Source: Calycina herbarum (lineage: Eukaryota; Ascomycota; Leotiomycetes; Helotiales; Pezizellaceae). Taken from it: a stretch of 64,000 nt of DNA. The position numbers and the translations under genes are program-made. Location of the stretch: contig LLEY01000158.1 in assembly GCA_001414485.1 (NCBI GenBank), positions 79,239 to 143,238 of the forward strand, given 5' to 3'. Of this stretch, positions 1 through 11,489 are shown one piece after another. Within the stretch, counting starts at the first letter, position 1. The number at the start of each line of letters is the position of its first letter. Under the pieces are notes generated by a model. The model was not told where the DNA came from. It ran no database searches and worked only from the letters and a program-made list of their open reading frames with translations.

Positions 1-2000
1 TTTACTTTATTCTCTCTTACTTAACCTTAATAACTTTATATTATAGATAGAAGACTATCTATAGTAGAAGATATAACTTATATTATAATTATAGATATAA
101 TTATTAGAAAGTATATAAAGTATAATTAATACTTTTATATTATAAAAATCGCTTTCTACTATATTATTATTAGATATCTATACCTTACTTTATATAACTC
201 TTCTATTAATTAGACTAGTTATAGAATTATATTTAATTCTAGGTATTATAAAGAATATTATATACTAAAATAACTTAATTCTATATAAGTTAAATATATA
301 AAACATAACTCTTCTTATGTTCTAAAGTCTTAAAAGGTTAGCGCCGCTGCCTTTTACTAATTAGTAGATTCTTATAATTTAGAAGTCTTTTTACTTTCTG
401 TTTTTAAGATTAATAAGTAACTTAAAGAGCTTAGATAAGCTCTTAAAGACCTTTAGAGTTTATATTATATAGAGAAAGATCTAAAAGAAGGTAAGAACGC
501 TTAGTAGTTAATAGCTATTAAACTTTATTTTTATAAAGCTTTTTTAAATAATATCTAGAAGATACTTATAAAATATAAGAACTTAGAAGAGCTAGTTAAC
601 CTAGAAACGTTACTTCTCTCTTATTTAAAAAAGTAGATATCTTAGTTTTTTAACTACTAAGAAGCTAATAAGCTTCTCTTATATAGAGACTATAACTTAA
701 AGATTAATCTAGAACCTAGTATATCTCTCTCTTATAAACTACTTTATAATATATTAGTTTTAGAATTAGAGGTATTATGAAAATACTTTAATAAATAACT
801 TTAAAAGAGATTTATTTAAGCTAGTAAGTTACTAGTAGTCTTCTTATTTTTATTTATAAAGAAACTAGAGAGAGAATTACGCTTTTATATTAACTACTAA
901 GTTTTAAATAATATTACTATTAAGAATTAATATCTAATATCTTAAATCTAGAAGATATTTTAGAGACTAAGTAAGACTAAGTACTTTATAAAAATAGATA
1001 TTATTATAATATTTAACTAGTTTTAAATTTATAAAGAAGATAAATAGCTTACTACTTTTAATACTTATTATAGCCTTTTTAAATCTTTAGTTATACTGTT
1101 TAGCTTTATAAATATACTAGTAACTTAGTAGACTTAAATTAATAAAGTTCTTTACTTATTTTTAGATATTTTCTATATAGTATATATTAATAATATACTT
1201 ATCTATTTAGATAATTTACGTTTATATAGACGATATATCTAGTAAGTGTTTAAAGTACTTAAGAACGCTAGTTTCTACTTAGATATTAAGAAGTACTAGT
1301 TTAAAGTTTAAGAAGTTAGCTATCTTAGTATAATTATTTCTATAGATAGTATAAGAATAGACTCTAAGAAGATTTTCGCTATTATAAACTAGTAAACGCT
1401 AACTAATCTTAAAAACCTTTAAGTATTTCTTAGCTTTTTAATTTTTTACTAGTGTTTTATTAACAACTTTATAAAGTTAGCTAAACTACGAAATCTACTA
1501 TTTAAAAGAGGTGTTACTTAGGATTAGTCTAAAGCTTATAAAGAGTCTTTTAAAGCTATTAAGTAAGCATTTACCTCTATACTTATAACAGTCCTAGTTA
1601 TAGACGTTACTTACGTAATCTTACGTATTCTATATTTACTTAATATTAGGTAAATAGAGCTAGAGTATATATAACTCCACTCTTTTCTCTTTAGCTTAGT
1701 TTTCCTTAATATAAGATACTATTTTATAAGTATACTAGTTATATATTTATAAAGAGCTATTATACTAAAACTAAGCTCTCTCTCTTTACCTAGAAAGGCT
1801 TTTACGAATATTCTAAATAATAAATAATATATATATTTACTCTATATTAAATCTTTTAAAACTAAACCTTTTAAGTTCTTTAAAATAACTCTTCTTCTCT
1901 ATACTACTAGATCCTTTTATATTAAGTAGTAAAGTTTAATACTCTTTTATTAGCTATATTAAATTCTTTAAAAATAACCTATTAACCTAAGAACTATTCT
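1..2000 (+). mobile_element. Gypsy-type LTR retrotransposon relic, pol part (RT/RNase H), RIP-degraded
   Basis: Translated in + frames, this stretch gives the body of a Ty3/Gypsy polyprotein broken by many TAA/TAG codons. RT starts near 770. The segment resembling the LRFCVDY block lies near 860-900, and the catalytic YxDD box lies at about 1183-1200, where it now reads Y-I-N-N (both Asp changed to Asn, GAT to AAT). Downstream, 1270-1600 matches the RT thumb/RNase H connection (KKY-F, LGxIIS-like block, then W-S-K-A-Y-K-E-S-F-K-A). CA and TG dinucleotides are almost missing, so decay by RIP is the simplest reading. The left end is outside the window and no LTR was recognised. 1-770 shows no identifiable domain. 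Class assignment is firm; boundaries are approximate. Confidence 0.8.
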
Positions 2001-2099
2001 ATTCTATATTAGAAATAGTAAAGCTAATTCCTCTTCTTACTTCTATTAATATTATATCTTAATCTAGTTTAAGAACTTAATCTACTAATATATCTATAC

Positions 2100-4796
2100 T
2101 AGCTATTACTATACTACTATTCCCTCCTCTTACTAGGGCAACTGCTAGTTCCTTATAGTATAAGATCCTTAAATTACCTCTGTCTAACTCTACCTTATAA
2201 TAAATCTTTAAAGTAATAACTTCGTTAATAAGTAAGGTTTATATACTTAAAGTAAATACTTTAAATATAGCTAGTAGTTCTTACTAATACACCTTTGCTT
2301 AACTATAACCTCTTAATATAACTTATTCCTCTTCTATAGCTCTATTATTAAAAAAGACTAGTAAGATAGCTAATCCTTACTTATTTACTATAGAGAAAGA
2401 ATTCACCTACGTAACCTAGGAAACTAAAATTATAGTAAAGCTGTCTATTAATACTAACTACTTTAAGTCTAAGAAAGTAAGAATAAACTTAATATATTAT
2501 TATACTTTTAAATAAGTCTAAAGCTATATTTACTTAAGATATAAGTTTAATACTATAAATTAGTTTAAAAGTTATAAAGAAATATTAACTTATCTTTATA
2601 ATATTACTATTAGTTCTTATATATACTAAGAAGCTTATATTAAGTACTAAGACTTATAAATAGCTTAAGAGACTTTTTATAAGTTTTATACTAAGTTTTA
2701 AAAACTTATAAATAAAGCTAAGATTCTATAATAAGACTAAGTTAAGGACTTATAAAGTAAGCTAACTTATAACCTCTACTAATCTCTTATTATTATAAAG
2801 TTCTAAGCTAAGAGAGATATAAACTCTTTTTATAACCTTATAAGTAGTATTAATACTAATCTTTAGAACCTTACTACTTAAAAGATAAAAGCACGATTAG
2901 CTAACTCTACTAATATCTTAAATAAGTATACGTCTACTTTTATACCTACTATCTCGTCTTCTTCTATAGCCTCTTTTCTCTCTCGTTAACGCTCTAAGCC
3001 TTCTACTATAAATAACCGCTTAACTCTAGAACTATTAGATAAGTGTTTTAACTATAGTAAACTTGGATATTATATTAAGAATTATCTAAAGCCTAAGGTT
3101 TATAAGGTTAATCTAAGAGAGTTAGAATAAGAAGATATAAGTTTAGAATTAGGAAACGATTATACTTAAAAGAAGACTTCTTCTTAAGTAAATATAGGAT
3201 TAATCTTTCTAAGATTAATTTATAGTTACTAATTAATAGAAAAGCGTTTACTTTACTTAGTATAATAACTATTAATAGATTTAGTATATAAACTACTACT
3301 CTTAGTAACTTTAGAGTAAATACCTTTTCTTTTATAAATATATAACTAAGTTATAAACTTATAAAGTTTTATAGCTTAAGAACTAAAAGACTTTCTATCT
3401 TTATAAAGATTTATAGATATAATAGAGAGATTAGTAGTAAAGCTATATACTATCCCTTTTTAAATTATATCTTAAATAGCTATAAATTCTTTAATATACT
3501 TTTTATCTTCTTAAACTTAGGTCTATATAATATTATCCTTAGTTAAAAGTTCTTTAAGTACTTCTATATTAATATTAATATAAACTATTAAAAGTTACTC
3601 TAGCTATTAAATATTAAGCCTTACTTTTTAGCTTAGTAACTAACCTCTCTTCTATAAGACGTTATATATCTAAAGAACCCTATACTTTCTTATTAAGACG
3701 AAGCTAATACTTGTAATTAAGTTATAGAAATAGATAAGTAATATTATTTAAATAAAAGACTTTTAAAACTAAATATAGATTATCTAGAAATTAATACTAT
3801 TACTACCTTTACTAATTATATACTAACTATATATAGTAGAGAAGGCTATAAGGCCTTACTATAATCTTAATACTAAATTATAAAGAGAGAACTTAAGAAA
3901 ATTATAAAGAAGGTATTTATACTAGTATATTATTAAAAGCTCTTTTCTTAAATAAAACCTTCTTTTATAATTAATATTTTAGCTATCTCTATTATAAGAA
4001 TATATTACTACTTACTTTAAGAGAATAGAAAAACATTTATTATAAGCTTATATAAAATTAATATAATTATATCTAATTAAGATTCTACTATAGTCTTTAA
4101 ATATACTATTTCTAGTAAATATAGAGATTTTAAAGAAGTGTTTTCTAAAGCTGCTTTAAATACTCTTCTACTTAACTAGTATTATAATTATAAGATTAAG
4201 CTTAAAGGTCTAAATACTCTTAGATATTCCTCTTTATATAAGATATTAATAGAAGAGCTACTTACTACTAAGGAATATATCTTAGAAAATCTTTATAAGA
4301 GGTTTATTAAGTATAGCTAATTACCTTTTACTACTCTAGTCTTATTTATTAAGAAAGTAGATAGAAGGTTAGGTTTCTATATTAATTTCTAAAAACTTAA
4401 TAACCTTATATATAAGAACTATTATCCTCTACCTCTAATTAATAAAATACTTATATATATTAGTTAAGCTTATATTTTTATAAAACTTAATATCTAGTAA
4501 GCCTTCTACTATATTAGAATAGACCTATTAGCTAAGAAATTAACTATCTTTTATATATATTATAGAACTTATAAATATAAGGTTCTACTATTTAGTTTAA
4601 TAAATAGCTTATTAATCTATTAATATTATATAAATAATATTTTATTTAATTATCTAGATAATTTCTATTTTATCTACTTTAATAATATCCTTATCTATTT
4701 ATTAAACGTTCTTAAATATAAGAAATATGTCTAAAAAGTTCTTTAACGTCTAAAGAATATAGGTTTATAAGTTAATATTAAGAAGTACGAATTCGA
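2100..4796 (+). mobile_element. Second Gypsy-type relic: gag zinc knuckle, protease/RT region, cut by a DNA transposon
   Basis: A gag-like region (about 2350-3090) ends in a CCHC zinc knuckle at 3043-3084. The first Cys survives (TGT at 3043), while the second Cys, the His and the last Cys all read Tyr (TAT), each a single C:G to T:A change. The pol region follows. Near 4200-4460 an RT N-terminal block is readable (V-L-F-I-K-K, then K-L-N-N-L and Y-P-L-P-L-I-N). The catalytic box near 4680-4705 reads F-N-N-I-L-I-Y, again with Asp to Asn. The relic stops at 4796, exactly where a Fot1-like element is inserted. Only about 35 bases that could belong to it follow at 6661. Both strands were read and no intact frame exists. 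Confidence 0.8.
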
Positions 4797-4798
4797 TA

Positions 4799-6658
4799 AC
4801 GTGGTTTATTAGTACCTAGCGTATATCAGTACCTAGCGTACTTTCTCTATATTTTCTACCTTATTATTTTAACACGCGTTATCTTAACAACTACTAATAG
4901 AAATTCAAACTTAAGAAGCTCGAATTATCTTAGCTATTAAAGCTATCCGATTATCTAAAAAGCTTAGTCGTTAGTCTACTACAAAGATCTACAAAGTCTC
5001 TAAAACTACCCTTCGCTATAGAATAAACAGCTAACTTTACCTTCCTAAGCGCTAGATAGTAAGCCTCAAATTAACTAAACTTAAAGAGGAAACAATTCTA
5101 CGAAATATACTCGAGCTAGATTCAAGAGGATTTACACCCCGACTTACTAGTATAGAAGATATAGTAAACCATCTCCTAGAGTCGCGAGAAGAACGACGCG
5201 TTAGAAAGCTCTAGGCTCATCGATTTATATAATAATAACCAGAGTTAAAGACGCGTTTTAATCGCGTTTACGACTTCTAAAGAGCCTTATACGAAGATCC
5301 TAACCTAATTAGCACATGGTTCCAACTTATATAAAATATAAGAGTAAAATACAGTGTTTTAGATTACGATTTCTATAACTTCGACGAAACAGGCTTTATA
5401 ATAGATGTGATTTGCTCTGTAATAGTTGTTATATATACAGATTAATATAGCAGAGATAAGGCAGTTCAGCTAGGTAATCGGGAATAGGCTATAGCAATTG
5501 CTTATATTAATAGCGAGGGTTAGAATATCCCTCTATTTTTAGTTATCTAAGAGAAGAATTATCTTACGAATTAGTATATAAACGGCGGCCTTCTATACGA
5601 CTAGGTTATTAAACCGATAAGTAACAGATAGACAAACAACGAGATAGGTCTAGAATAGCTAAAACACTTCGATAAGCATACTACTGCTCGAGCAAAGGGT
5701 CTATATCGAATACTAGTGTTAGATAGGTATAAGAGCTACGAATCGGCCGAATTCCAAGAGTACTACAAGGTATATAATATTATAACTCTTAGACTACCTC
5801 TCTATTCGTCCTATCTAACCTAGCCACTTGATATTAGGTGTTTTAGTATATTAAAGCAGGCGTATAGTCGGCAGATTAAGACCTTTATTAAGGCTTATAT
5901 TAACTATATCACAAAGGTCGAGTTCTTTCTAGCTTTTAGAGAAGTATATAAGGAATTAATAACAGCTTAAAACGCTTAGGCTAGGTTCCGTAGAGCTGGA
6001 TTAGTATCTTTCGATTCTTAAGCTGTGATTTCTAAGCTTAATATCAAATTATAGACTCCTCTACTTACTACCTCCCCTCCTGCCGACACTAACTCTTAGG
6101 TCTCCTAGACCCTCTTAAACCCTACTGAAGCTCTCTCATAGTTAACTCTTATTTAGAATCGAATTACCTGTTACTAAGGAAGCTCGCTAACTCCTATTTT
6201 CGAGACAATTACTATATTAGCAAAGGGTTTAGACTAGTTAGCCTATGAGGTAACTCTTTTATCTACTAAGGTACGCACTCTTCGAGCAGCTAATAAAGCC
6301 CTTAGTAAACGCCGTAGAGCTAAAAAGGCTCGTGTTCGTCAAGGGAGTACACTTACTATAGGGGATATATAAGATCTTTTAGTATAGAAGGACGTAGATA
6401 AGCAGGTAAGACGCGACTTACGTAAGGAGAGAGGTAAAGATAGAGAGAGGCAGCTGTCTAAACGCTGTTATAGTACTTATAACTAAACAGGTTATAATAC
6501 GCGAACTTGTTAAGTAGACGTAGCTAGTTCTAGCTTATTAGAATCCGAGTAACTTGAATAAATTAATTGTATTATAGTTGATTTATTAATTTTCAAAGTT
6601 TAGTACTAAGGAAAAGTGCGTCAGGTGCTGATATACGCTAGGTGCTAATAAACCACGT
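4799..6658 (+). mobile_element. Fot1/pogo-like DNA transposon no. 1, complete with TIRs and TA duplication
   Basis: The termini are inverted copies of about 43 bp: 4799-4841 begins ACGTGGTTTATTAG, and 6616-6658 ends with its complement CTAATAAACCACGT. TA dinucleotides at 4797-4798 and 6659-6660 form the expected Tc1/mariner target duplication. The length of 1860 bp is typical for Fot1-like elements. The TIR contains a 17-bp-spaced direct repeat of a GTACCTAGCGTA-like unit. The element sits in the RT region of a Gypsy relic, so it inserted later. The right TIR is less mutated than the left one (GTGCGTCAGGTGCTG against GTAC..GTACTG in the left copy's complement). The interior encodes a degraded transposase described separately. 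Confidence 0.9.
4885..6560 (+). pseudogene. Fot1-like transposase, degraded (HTH/CENP-B type DNA binding plus DDE_1)
   Basis: The frame opens with a helix-turn-helix block (E-A-R-I-I-L-A-I-K-A near 4915-4950), as in fungal pogo/Fot1 transposases. The first catalytic Asp lies in Y-N-F-D-E-T-G-F (Asp codon 5383-5385). The second lies in V-L-D-R-Y-K-S-Y (Asp codon 5722-5724), where Gly-His-Gly-Ser-His of the family has become Arg-Tyr-Lys-Ser-Tyr. The third lies in P-L-D-I (5830-5832), just after a TAG at 5821-5823 that replaces a Gln codon. All three catalytic Asp codons survive, but in-frame TAG/TAA codons abolish the product. The C-terminal part (6260-6450) is basic. It was a cut-and-paste transposase acting on the flanking TIRs. 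Confidence 0.85.
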
Positions 6659-6699
6659 TATATTAATTTACTATTCTTTTATAGCTTTTAAGAGTTCTA

Positions 6700-7065
6700 A
6701 CGTATATATATAGCGAACCGGCTAAATAAGCGAACCGGCTAACTGAAAATATACTTAAAATCGCGAGTTTGATATTTTAATATCTTTATAAATTATTAAT
6801 TAAAAATTTCAAAATTAAAACTTTGATTCTATTACTATATAAATATAAAAGCTATAAAATATAAGACTAAGGCTATTTTATATTAAAAAGTTATTAAAAG
6901 AAGAAGAAAAAAGATAAGATTATAGAGGTCTTTTTAAGCGAATCACTAAGTAAAATTATATAGCGTCTAAAACTTATAATTCTAAATATATATATAGTAA
7001 TAAAATTAAAGTTTTAATTTTAAAATTTTTAATTAATAATTCGTAAAGATATTAAAATATAAACT
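6700..7065. repeat. Palindromic MITE-like element, right end lost
   Basis: The left end starts TATATAGCGAACCGGCTAA and carries a second GCGAACCGGCTAA about 18 bp on. About 6770-6840 is repeated in inverted orientation at 6985-7060 (a block containing ATATCTTTATAAATTATTAA and its complement), so most of the piece can fold on itself. The right-hand terminal copy of the GCGAACCGG motif is missing. At about 7065 the palindrome runs directly into the end of the next Fot1-like element. A further copy of the left terminus lies at 13540-13640. There is no coding capacity. It is probably a non-autonomous Tc1/mariner-type element; autonomy and class are inferred from the terminal motif and the TA-rich target only. 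Confidence 0.6.
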
Positions 7066-8876
7066 AAGTTAGTAATTTTTCCTTAGTATTAAACTTTGAA
7101 TATTAATAAATTAACTATAATATATTAAATTAACTAAATCTAATTAGAATCTAATAAACTAGATATATTTATAGCTTCTTAACAAGTTCGTACGTTATAA
7201 CTAGCTTTTCTATAGATTCTATAGTATTACCTAGATAGCTGCCTCTTCTTATAACTACCCCTCGCTATACGTATATCGCGTTATACCTGCTTATCTATAT
7301 CCTTTTAAGCTATAATATCTTAGGTATCCTCTACTATAAGTATACTCTCTTAATAGACACGAGCCTTTTTAGCTCTTCGGCGTTTGCTTAGAGCTTTATT
7401 AGCTGTTTAAAAAGTACGTATCTTAGTAGATAGTAGGGTTATCTTATAAGCTATTCGCTTTATATCTTTAGCTAATATAGTAACTGTCTTAAAAAGTAGA
7501 GTTAGCAAGCTCTCTTAGTAATAGGTAATCCGATTTTGAATAAGAGTTATTTATAAGAGAGCTTTAGTTAGGTTAGAAGAAGTCTAGGAGACCTAAAAGT
7601 AGCTGTTAGCTATAGAGAGTTTAGAGAGAGTTAAAGTCTATAACTTTACGTTAAGCTTTAAAAGCACTGCTTATAAGTTAAAAGGTACTAAGCCAGCTCT
7701 ATAGAATCTAGCCTAATAGTTTTAGGCTATTATAGATTCCTTATACGCTACTATAAAGGCTAGAAAGAACTCTACCTTTGTAATATAGTTAATATAGGCT
7801 TTGATAAACATCTTAATTTATCAACTATATACCTGCTTTAAGATACTAAAGCACCTAATATTAAGTAGCTAGGTAAGATAGAACGAATAAGAAGGTAATC
7901 TAAGAGTAATAATGTTATATACCTTATAGTACTCTTAGAACTCAGCTGATTTATAACTCTTATATCTATCTAATACGAGTATTTAATATAGACCTCTTAT
8001 ATAAGTAGTAGTATATTTATTAAAGTGTTTTAGCTATTCTAGACCTGTCTTATTATTTGTCTATCTATTACTTATCAGTTTAATAACCTAATTAGTTAGG
8101 AGACCGCTATCTATATACTAATTTAAGAGGTAGTTCTTACTCTAAACTACTAGAAATAGAGAAATACTCTAGCCTTTACTATTAATATAAGTAATCGCTA
8201 TAGCTTATTCCTAATTCTCTAGCTAAACTACCTTATCTCTACTATGTTAATCTATATAAGTAACAACTATTATAAGGTAAATTATATCTATTATAAAGCT
8301 GGTTTCGTCGAAGTTATAGAAGTTATAGTCTAACACTCTATATTTTACTCTTATATTTTCAACTAGTTGAAACCACGAGCTAATTAGCTTAGAATCTTTA
8401 TATAAGGCTCTTTAGAAATTATAAACGCGATTAAAACACGTCTTAAAAGCTGGTTATTATTATATAAATTAATATACCTAGAGCTTACCGACGCGTTTTC
8501 TCTCTCTTAATTCTAAGATAAAATTTGCTATATCTTCTATACTAGCTAGCTAGGGTACAAACCCTCTAAAATCTAGGTTAAGTATATTCCGAATAATTAC
8601 TTCTTCTTCTATCTTAGATAACTTAATATAGTAAGGTTAGATTTTGTTTTAAGGAGTTCAGCTAGCTATTCTATCTAAGAGTATAGATCTAGGCACCTTA
8701 TAAAGCTTTGCTATAGCTAAAGAGTTAATCTTCTTAGATAAACGAATAGCTTTAAGAGCTAGGATTATTCGAGCTTCTTTAGTATAAACTTCTATTTATA
8801 GTAGTTAAGAAAACGTGTATTAAACTTAATAGAGTAGAATATAGAGGAAAATTACTAACTCGGTAATAAACTACGT
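7066..8876 (-). mobile_element. Fot1/pogo-like DNA transposon no. 2, RIP-degraded, left terminus truncated
   Basis: Read on the minus strand, it parallels the transposase of copy no. 1 across its whole length. The basic C-terminal block is at 7250-7430, the DDE region around 7850-8010, the D-E-T-G-F region at 8300-8330, and the N-terminal HTH block at 8700-8790. The right terminus ends CGGTAATAAACTACGT at 8876, followed by TA. The left copy of the TIR only matches over its inner part (CTAAGTTAGTAATTTTT at about 7065-7081 against CCGAGTTAGTAATTTT in the other end). The outer 20 bp are replaced by the MITE-like palindrome. Stops are abundant in every frame. Copies 1 and 2 belong to the same superfamily but have different TIR sequences. 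Confidence 0.75.
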
Positions 8877-8899
8877 TATATCTTTTCTATAAAAGAGAG

Positions 8900-11000
8900 A
8901 TAGTAATACTTTCTCTTAACCTTCTTTTTATATATAGTAAGAAGAGTGTTATTTAAAGACACGTTATTATAAGTAACTATAATAATTAAATATAGAATTC
9001 TATATTTAGTTATTATATTTATAAGAATCTTAGCTATATATTCTTCTAAGTAAATAGGTTCCTCTAACTTAATAATATCTAGAACTACTACTTAGTAAAT
9101 AAACTTTATATTAATCTAGTACTTAGTTATAGCTATAAACTCCTTATTATTATATAAGGTCTAGTAGTCGATTATTAAAGTAATATAGCTTCTATTCTTA
9201 ATATACTTCTTTAACTTGTTTTATAACTTATTATATACCTTCTTAAATTACGTCTTTATACCTCGAAGTAGTTTATATACTAATACATTCTTTATATTAA
9301 AGCGTAGGTAATTAAAGAGGTCCTTAGTCGACTGTTACTTATGTTATAAGCTAAATATAAAGAGGTTAATAGATAAGATATTCTTATTATAAGAAGAATT
9401 AACTAAAGAGAGAAGTCTATTCTATATACGAGGAAAGGAGTTCTTATAGAGACTATATATATACTATATATAATTACTAGTTATTAGAATAATAACCTTC
9501 TTACTTTATAAGAAGTCTAAATATAATTACTAGTTATTAGAATATTATATAAAAGTTATATTTTATATAAAGGTTAGTAGACTAAGTACTCTTTAGATAT
9601 AAACTGTTATATTACTCTCTCTCTCTAGGTTTCCTTCTAGAGGTTATAAGCTTTTATATCTTTAAGAGTATTTTATAGTTCCTAGGTTAGTTATATATAT
9701 TCTTTCTACTTTATAAGCAGCTTCTTAGCCTACTTCTATTCTCTTTCTATCGTCTTTTTATTAAGAATCACTTCTACTATATATTCTTAGTTATTTTTAA
9801 GAATCTTAGGTCTTAGCTAATTATTATCTTAAATTTAACTTAGTAATAGGTTATTTAAAACTAGCTAAAGAAGTTAGAAGTAAAAGACGTTATAGATTCC
9901 TAGTAGTATATCTAAGTAATAGTTATATATTTTAATTACTTCTAATACTATATACTTAGCTTACTTTACGTTAAGTTTCTTTAACTATCTTATTATCTAG
10001 ATATTTTATAAATTTAGCTCGACCTTGTTTTTAACTTTAAAGCTTAGTACTTATTATCTTTATTAGTTTATAATATCTTCTATTATTTATTATACTATAG
10101 CTATAGTTAACTATGCTTATTCTTAAACTTCTTTTAGTTTCTATATAATTATATTAGCTTTCTAAATTAGTAATAGAGGCGTAGCTTTATCTAAGAGCTT
10201 ATACTAGATATTTAAAGGTTTTATATAATATCTATATTTAAGAAAGAAGAGACTTACTTTTATAGTAGCTATTATTTAGTTATAAATTACTAATTTAGTA
10301 AATAGTAGTAGCTCTTCTTAGTTATCTTAAGTATAATCTATAAATATATATAAATAGGTTTCTACTATCTAGTTTATCTATTTTATAAATCTATCTATTT
10401 CTAGGTAAAAAGCTATAAAGAGTCTTTATATAATTCCTAAAAGAGAATATACTCTTATTTATAAATAGCTAATAAATTATATTTTTTAATTAAATACTAT
10501 TATCTTAAGTAGATAGTACTTTTAGTAGAAGGTTTAAACAAACTATCTAGCTACTATTTCTATTATAATATCTTTTAAACTATTATAAATCGTTCTTTTT
10601 CTTAGCTTATTTATAATAACTACTATATTTATATATCTATTACTCTTTAGAAGTTTAACTATAAAGTCTATTAAGATCTTACTCTAGATTTAATCTAGAA
10701 CTAGTAGTAGTTTTAAAAACCTTTACTAGATATCTCTTTAAGCTTTATTTCTTTTATAAGTATTATAATTCTAGATAAATCTTTAAATATCTTATAATAT
10801 TTAAGACTAGAAGTATTACTATATAAGAATTTAAGCTATATTCTCTTATCTAGAGTAGCTATAGAGTTTTAAATCATATATAGCTTAAATTATCTTTATA
10901 TATAGTTCTTTATTATTAGAAATCTATAAATAGTTCTAAAATATTAGCTTTTCTTTATTTATAAATATATATTTTATTAAGGAAATATATAGTTCAGTCT
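8900..11000 (-). mobile_element. Gypsy-type relic, integrase and chromodomain end (minus strand)
   Basis: On the minus strand about 10730-10540 reads as the integrase core start (D-F-I-V-K-L, later N-I-V-V-I-I-N-K-L), where the family has a catalytic Asp block. The domain continues to about 10100. Next comes the integrase C-terminal/GPY-like part, then near 9950-9640 a chromodomain-like block (E-E-Y-I-V-E-V-I-L, then W-K-Y/E-Y-I and T-N-L-G-T) typical of chromoviruses. RT was not seen, so this is the 3' half of an element. 8880-9600 is likely LTR or unrelated filler without a readable domain. Both ends are undefined. Confidence 0.7.
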
Positions 11001-11489
11001 AACTAGAGTATAGATATAGCTAGTCCTAGTTAGGTATAGCGTTATATATAACAGCGAAGCTGTGAATATATAGATATAAGCTTTAACCTTCTAAGCTCTT
11101 AAGTTAATATTATACTATTCTACTAGCTCTCTGCCTTTGCTATATAGACTTGTCTACTAGTTATACTAGGTAAAGAGAGATCTGCTTAATAGGTTATAAG
11201 CCTAGGTTTGCCTAAGGTAGAGATAGTAGTTATAATAAACTTAGAGTCGTATTAAGAACTCTATAGACGCTATAGAAGAGCGTATATAAAGCCGTAAAGG
11301 CCACCTCTATAGACGCTGTAGAAGAGCGTATATAAAGCTATAAAAGAGTATCTACGATATTAGCAAGGCTAACAATAGTCTACTATTACTATACGATCTA
11401 TATAAAAAGCGAAGAGCTGAAATAAGAGCTACTCTAAAGACCTATAAAGAGGTAAAAGACGTAGTAACGTACTATATATATATATTATA
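11001..11489. repeat. Spacer with a two-copy 46-bp tandem repeat
   Basis: Between the Gypsy and Copia relics, 11261-11306 and 11307-11352 are near-identical 46-bp copies. Each starts CTCTATAGACGCT and contains AGAAGAGCGTATATAAAGC. They differ by a few transitions (CTATAGAAG against CTGTAGAAG, CCGTAAA against CTATAAA), as expected for RIP-type change. No gene was recognised. The stretch keeps more CG dinucleotides than its flanks, and part of it (11040-11060 and 11100-11160) retains some CA/TG. Confidence 0.6.
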
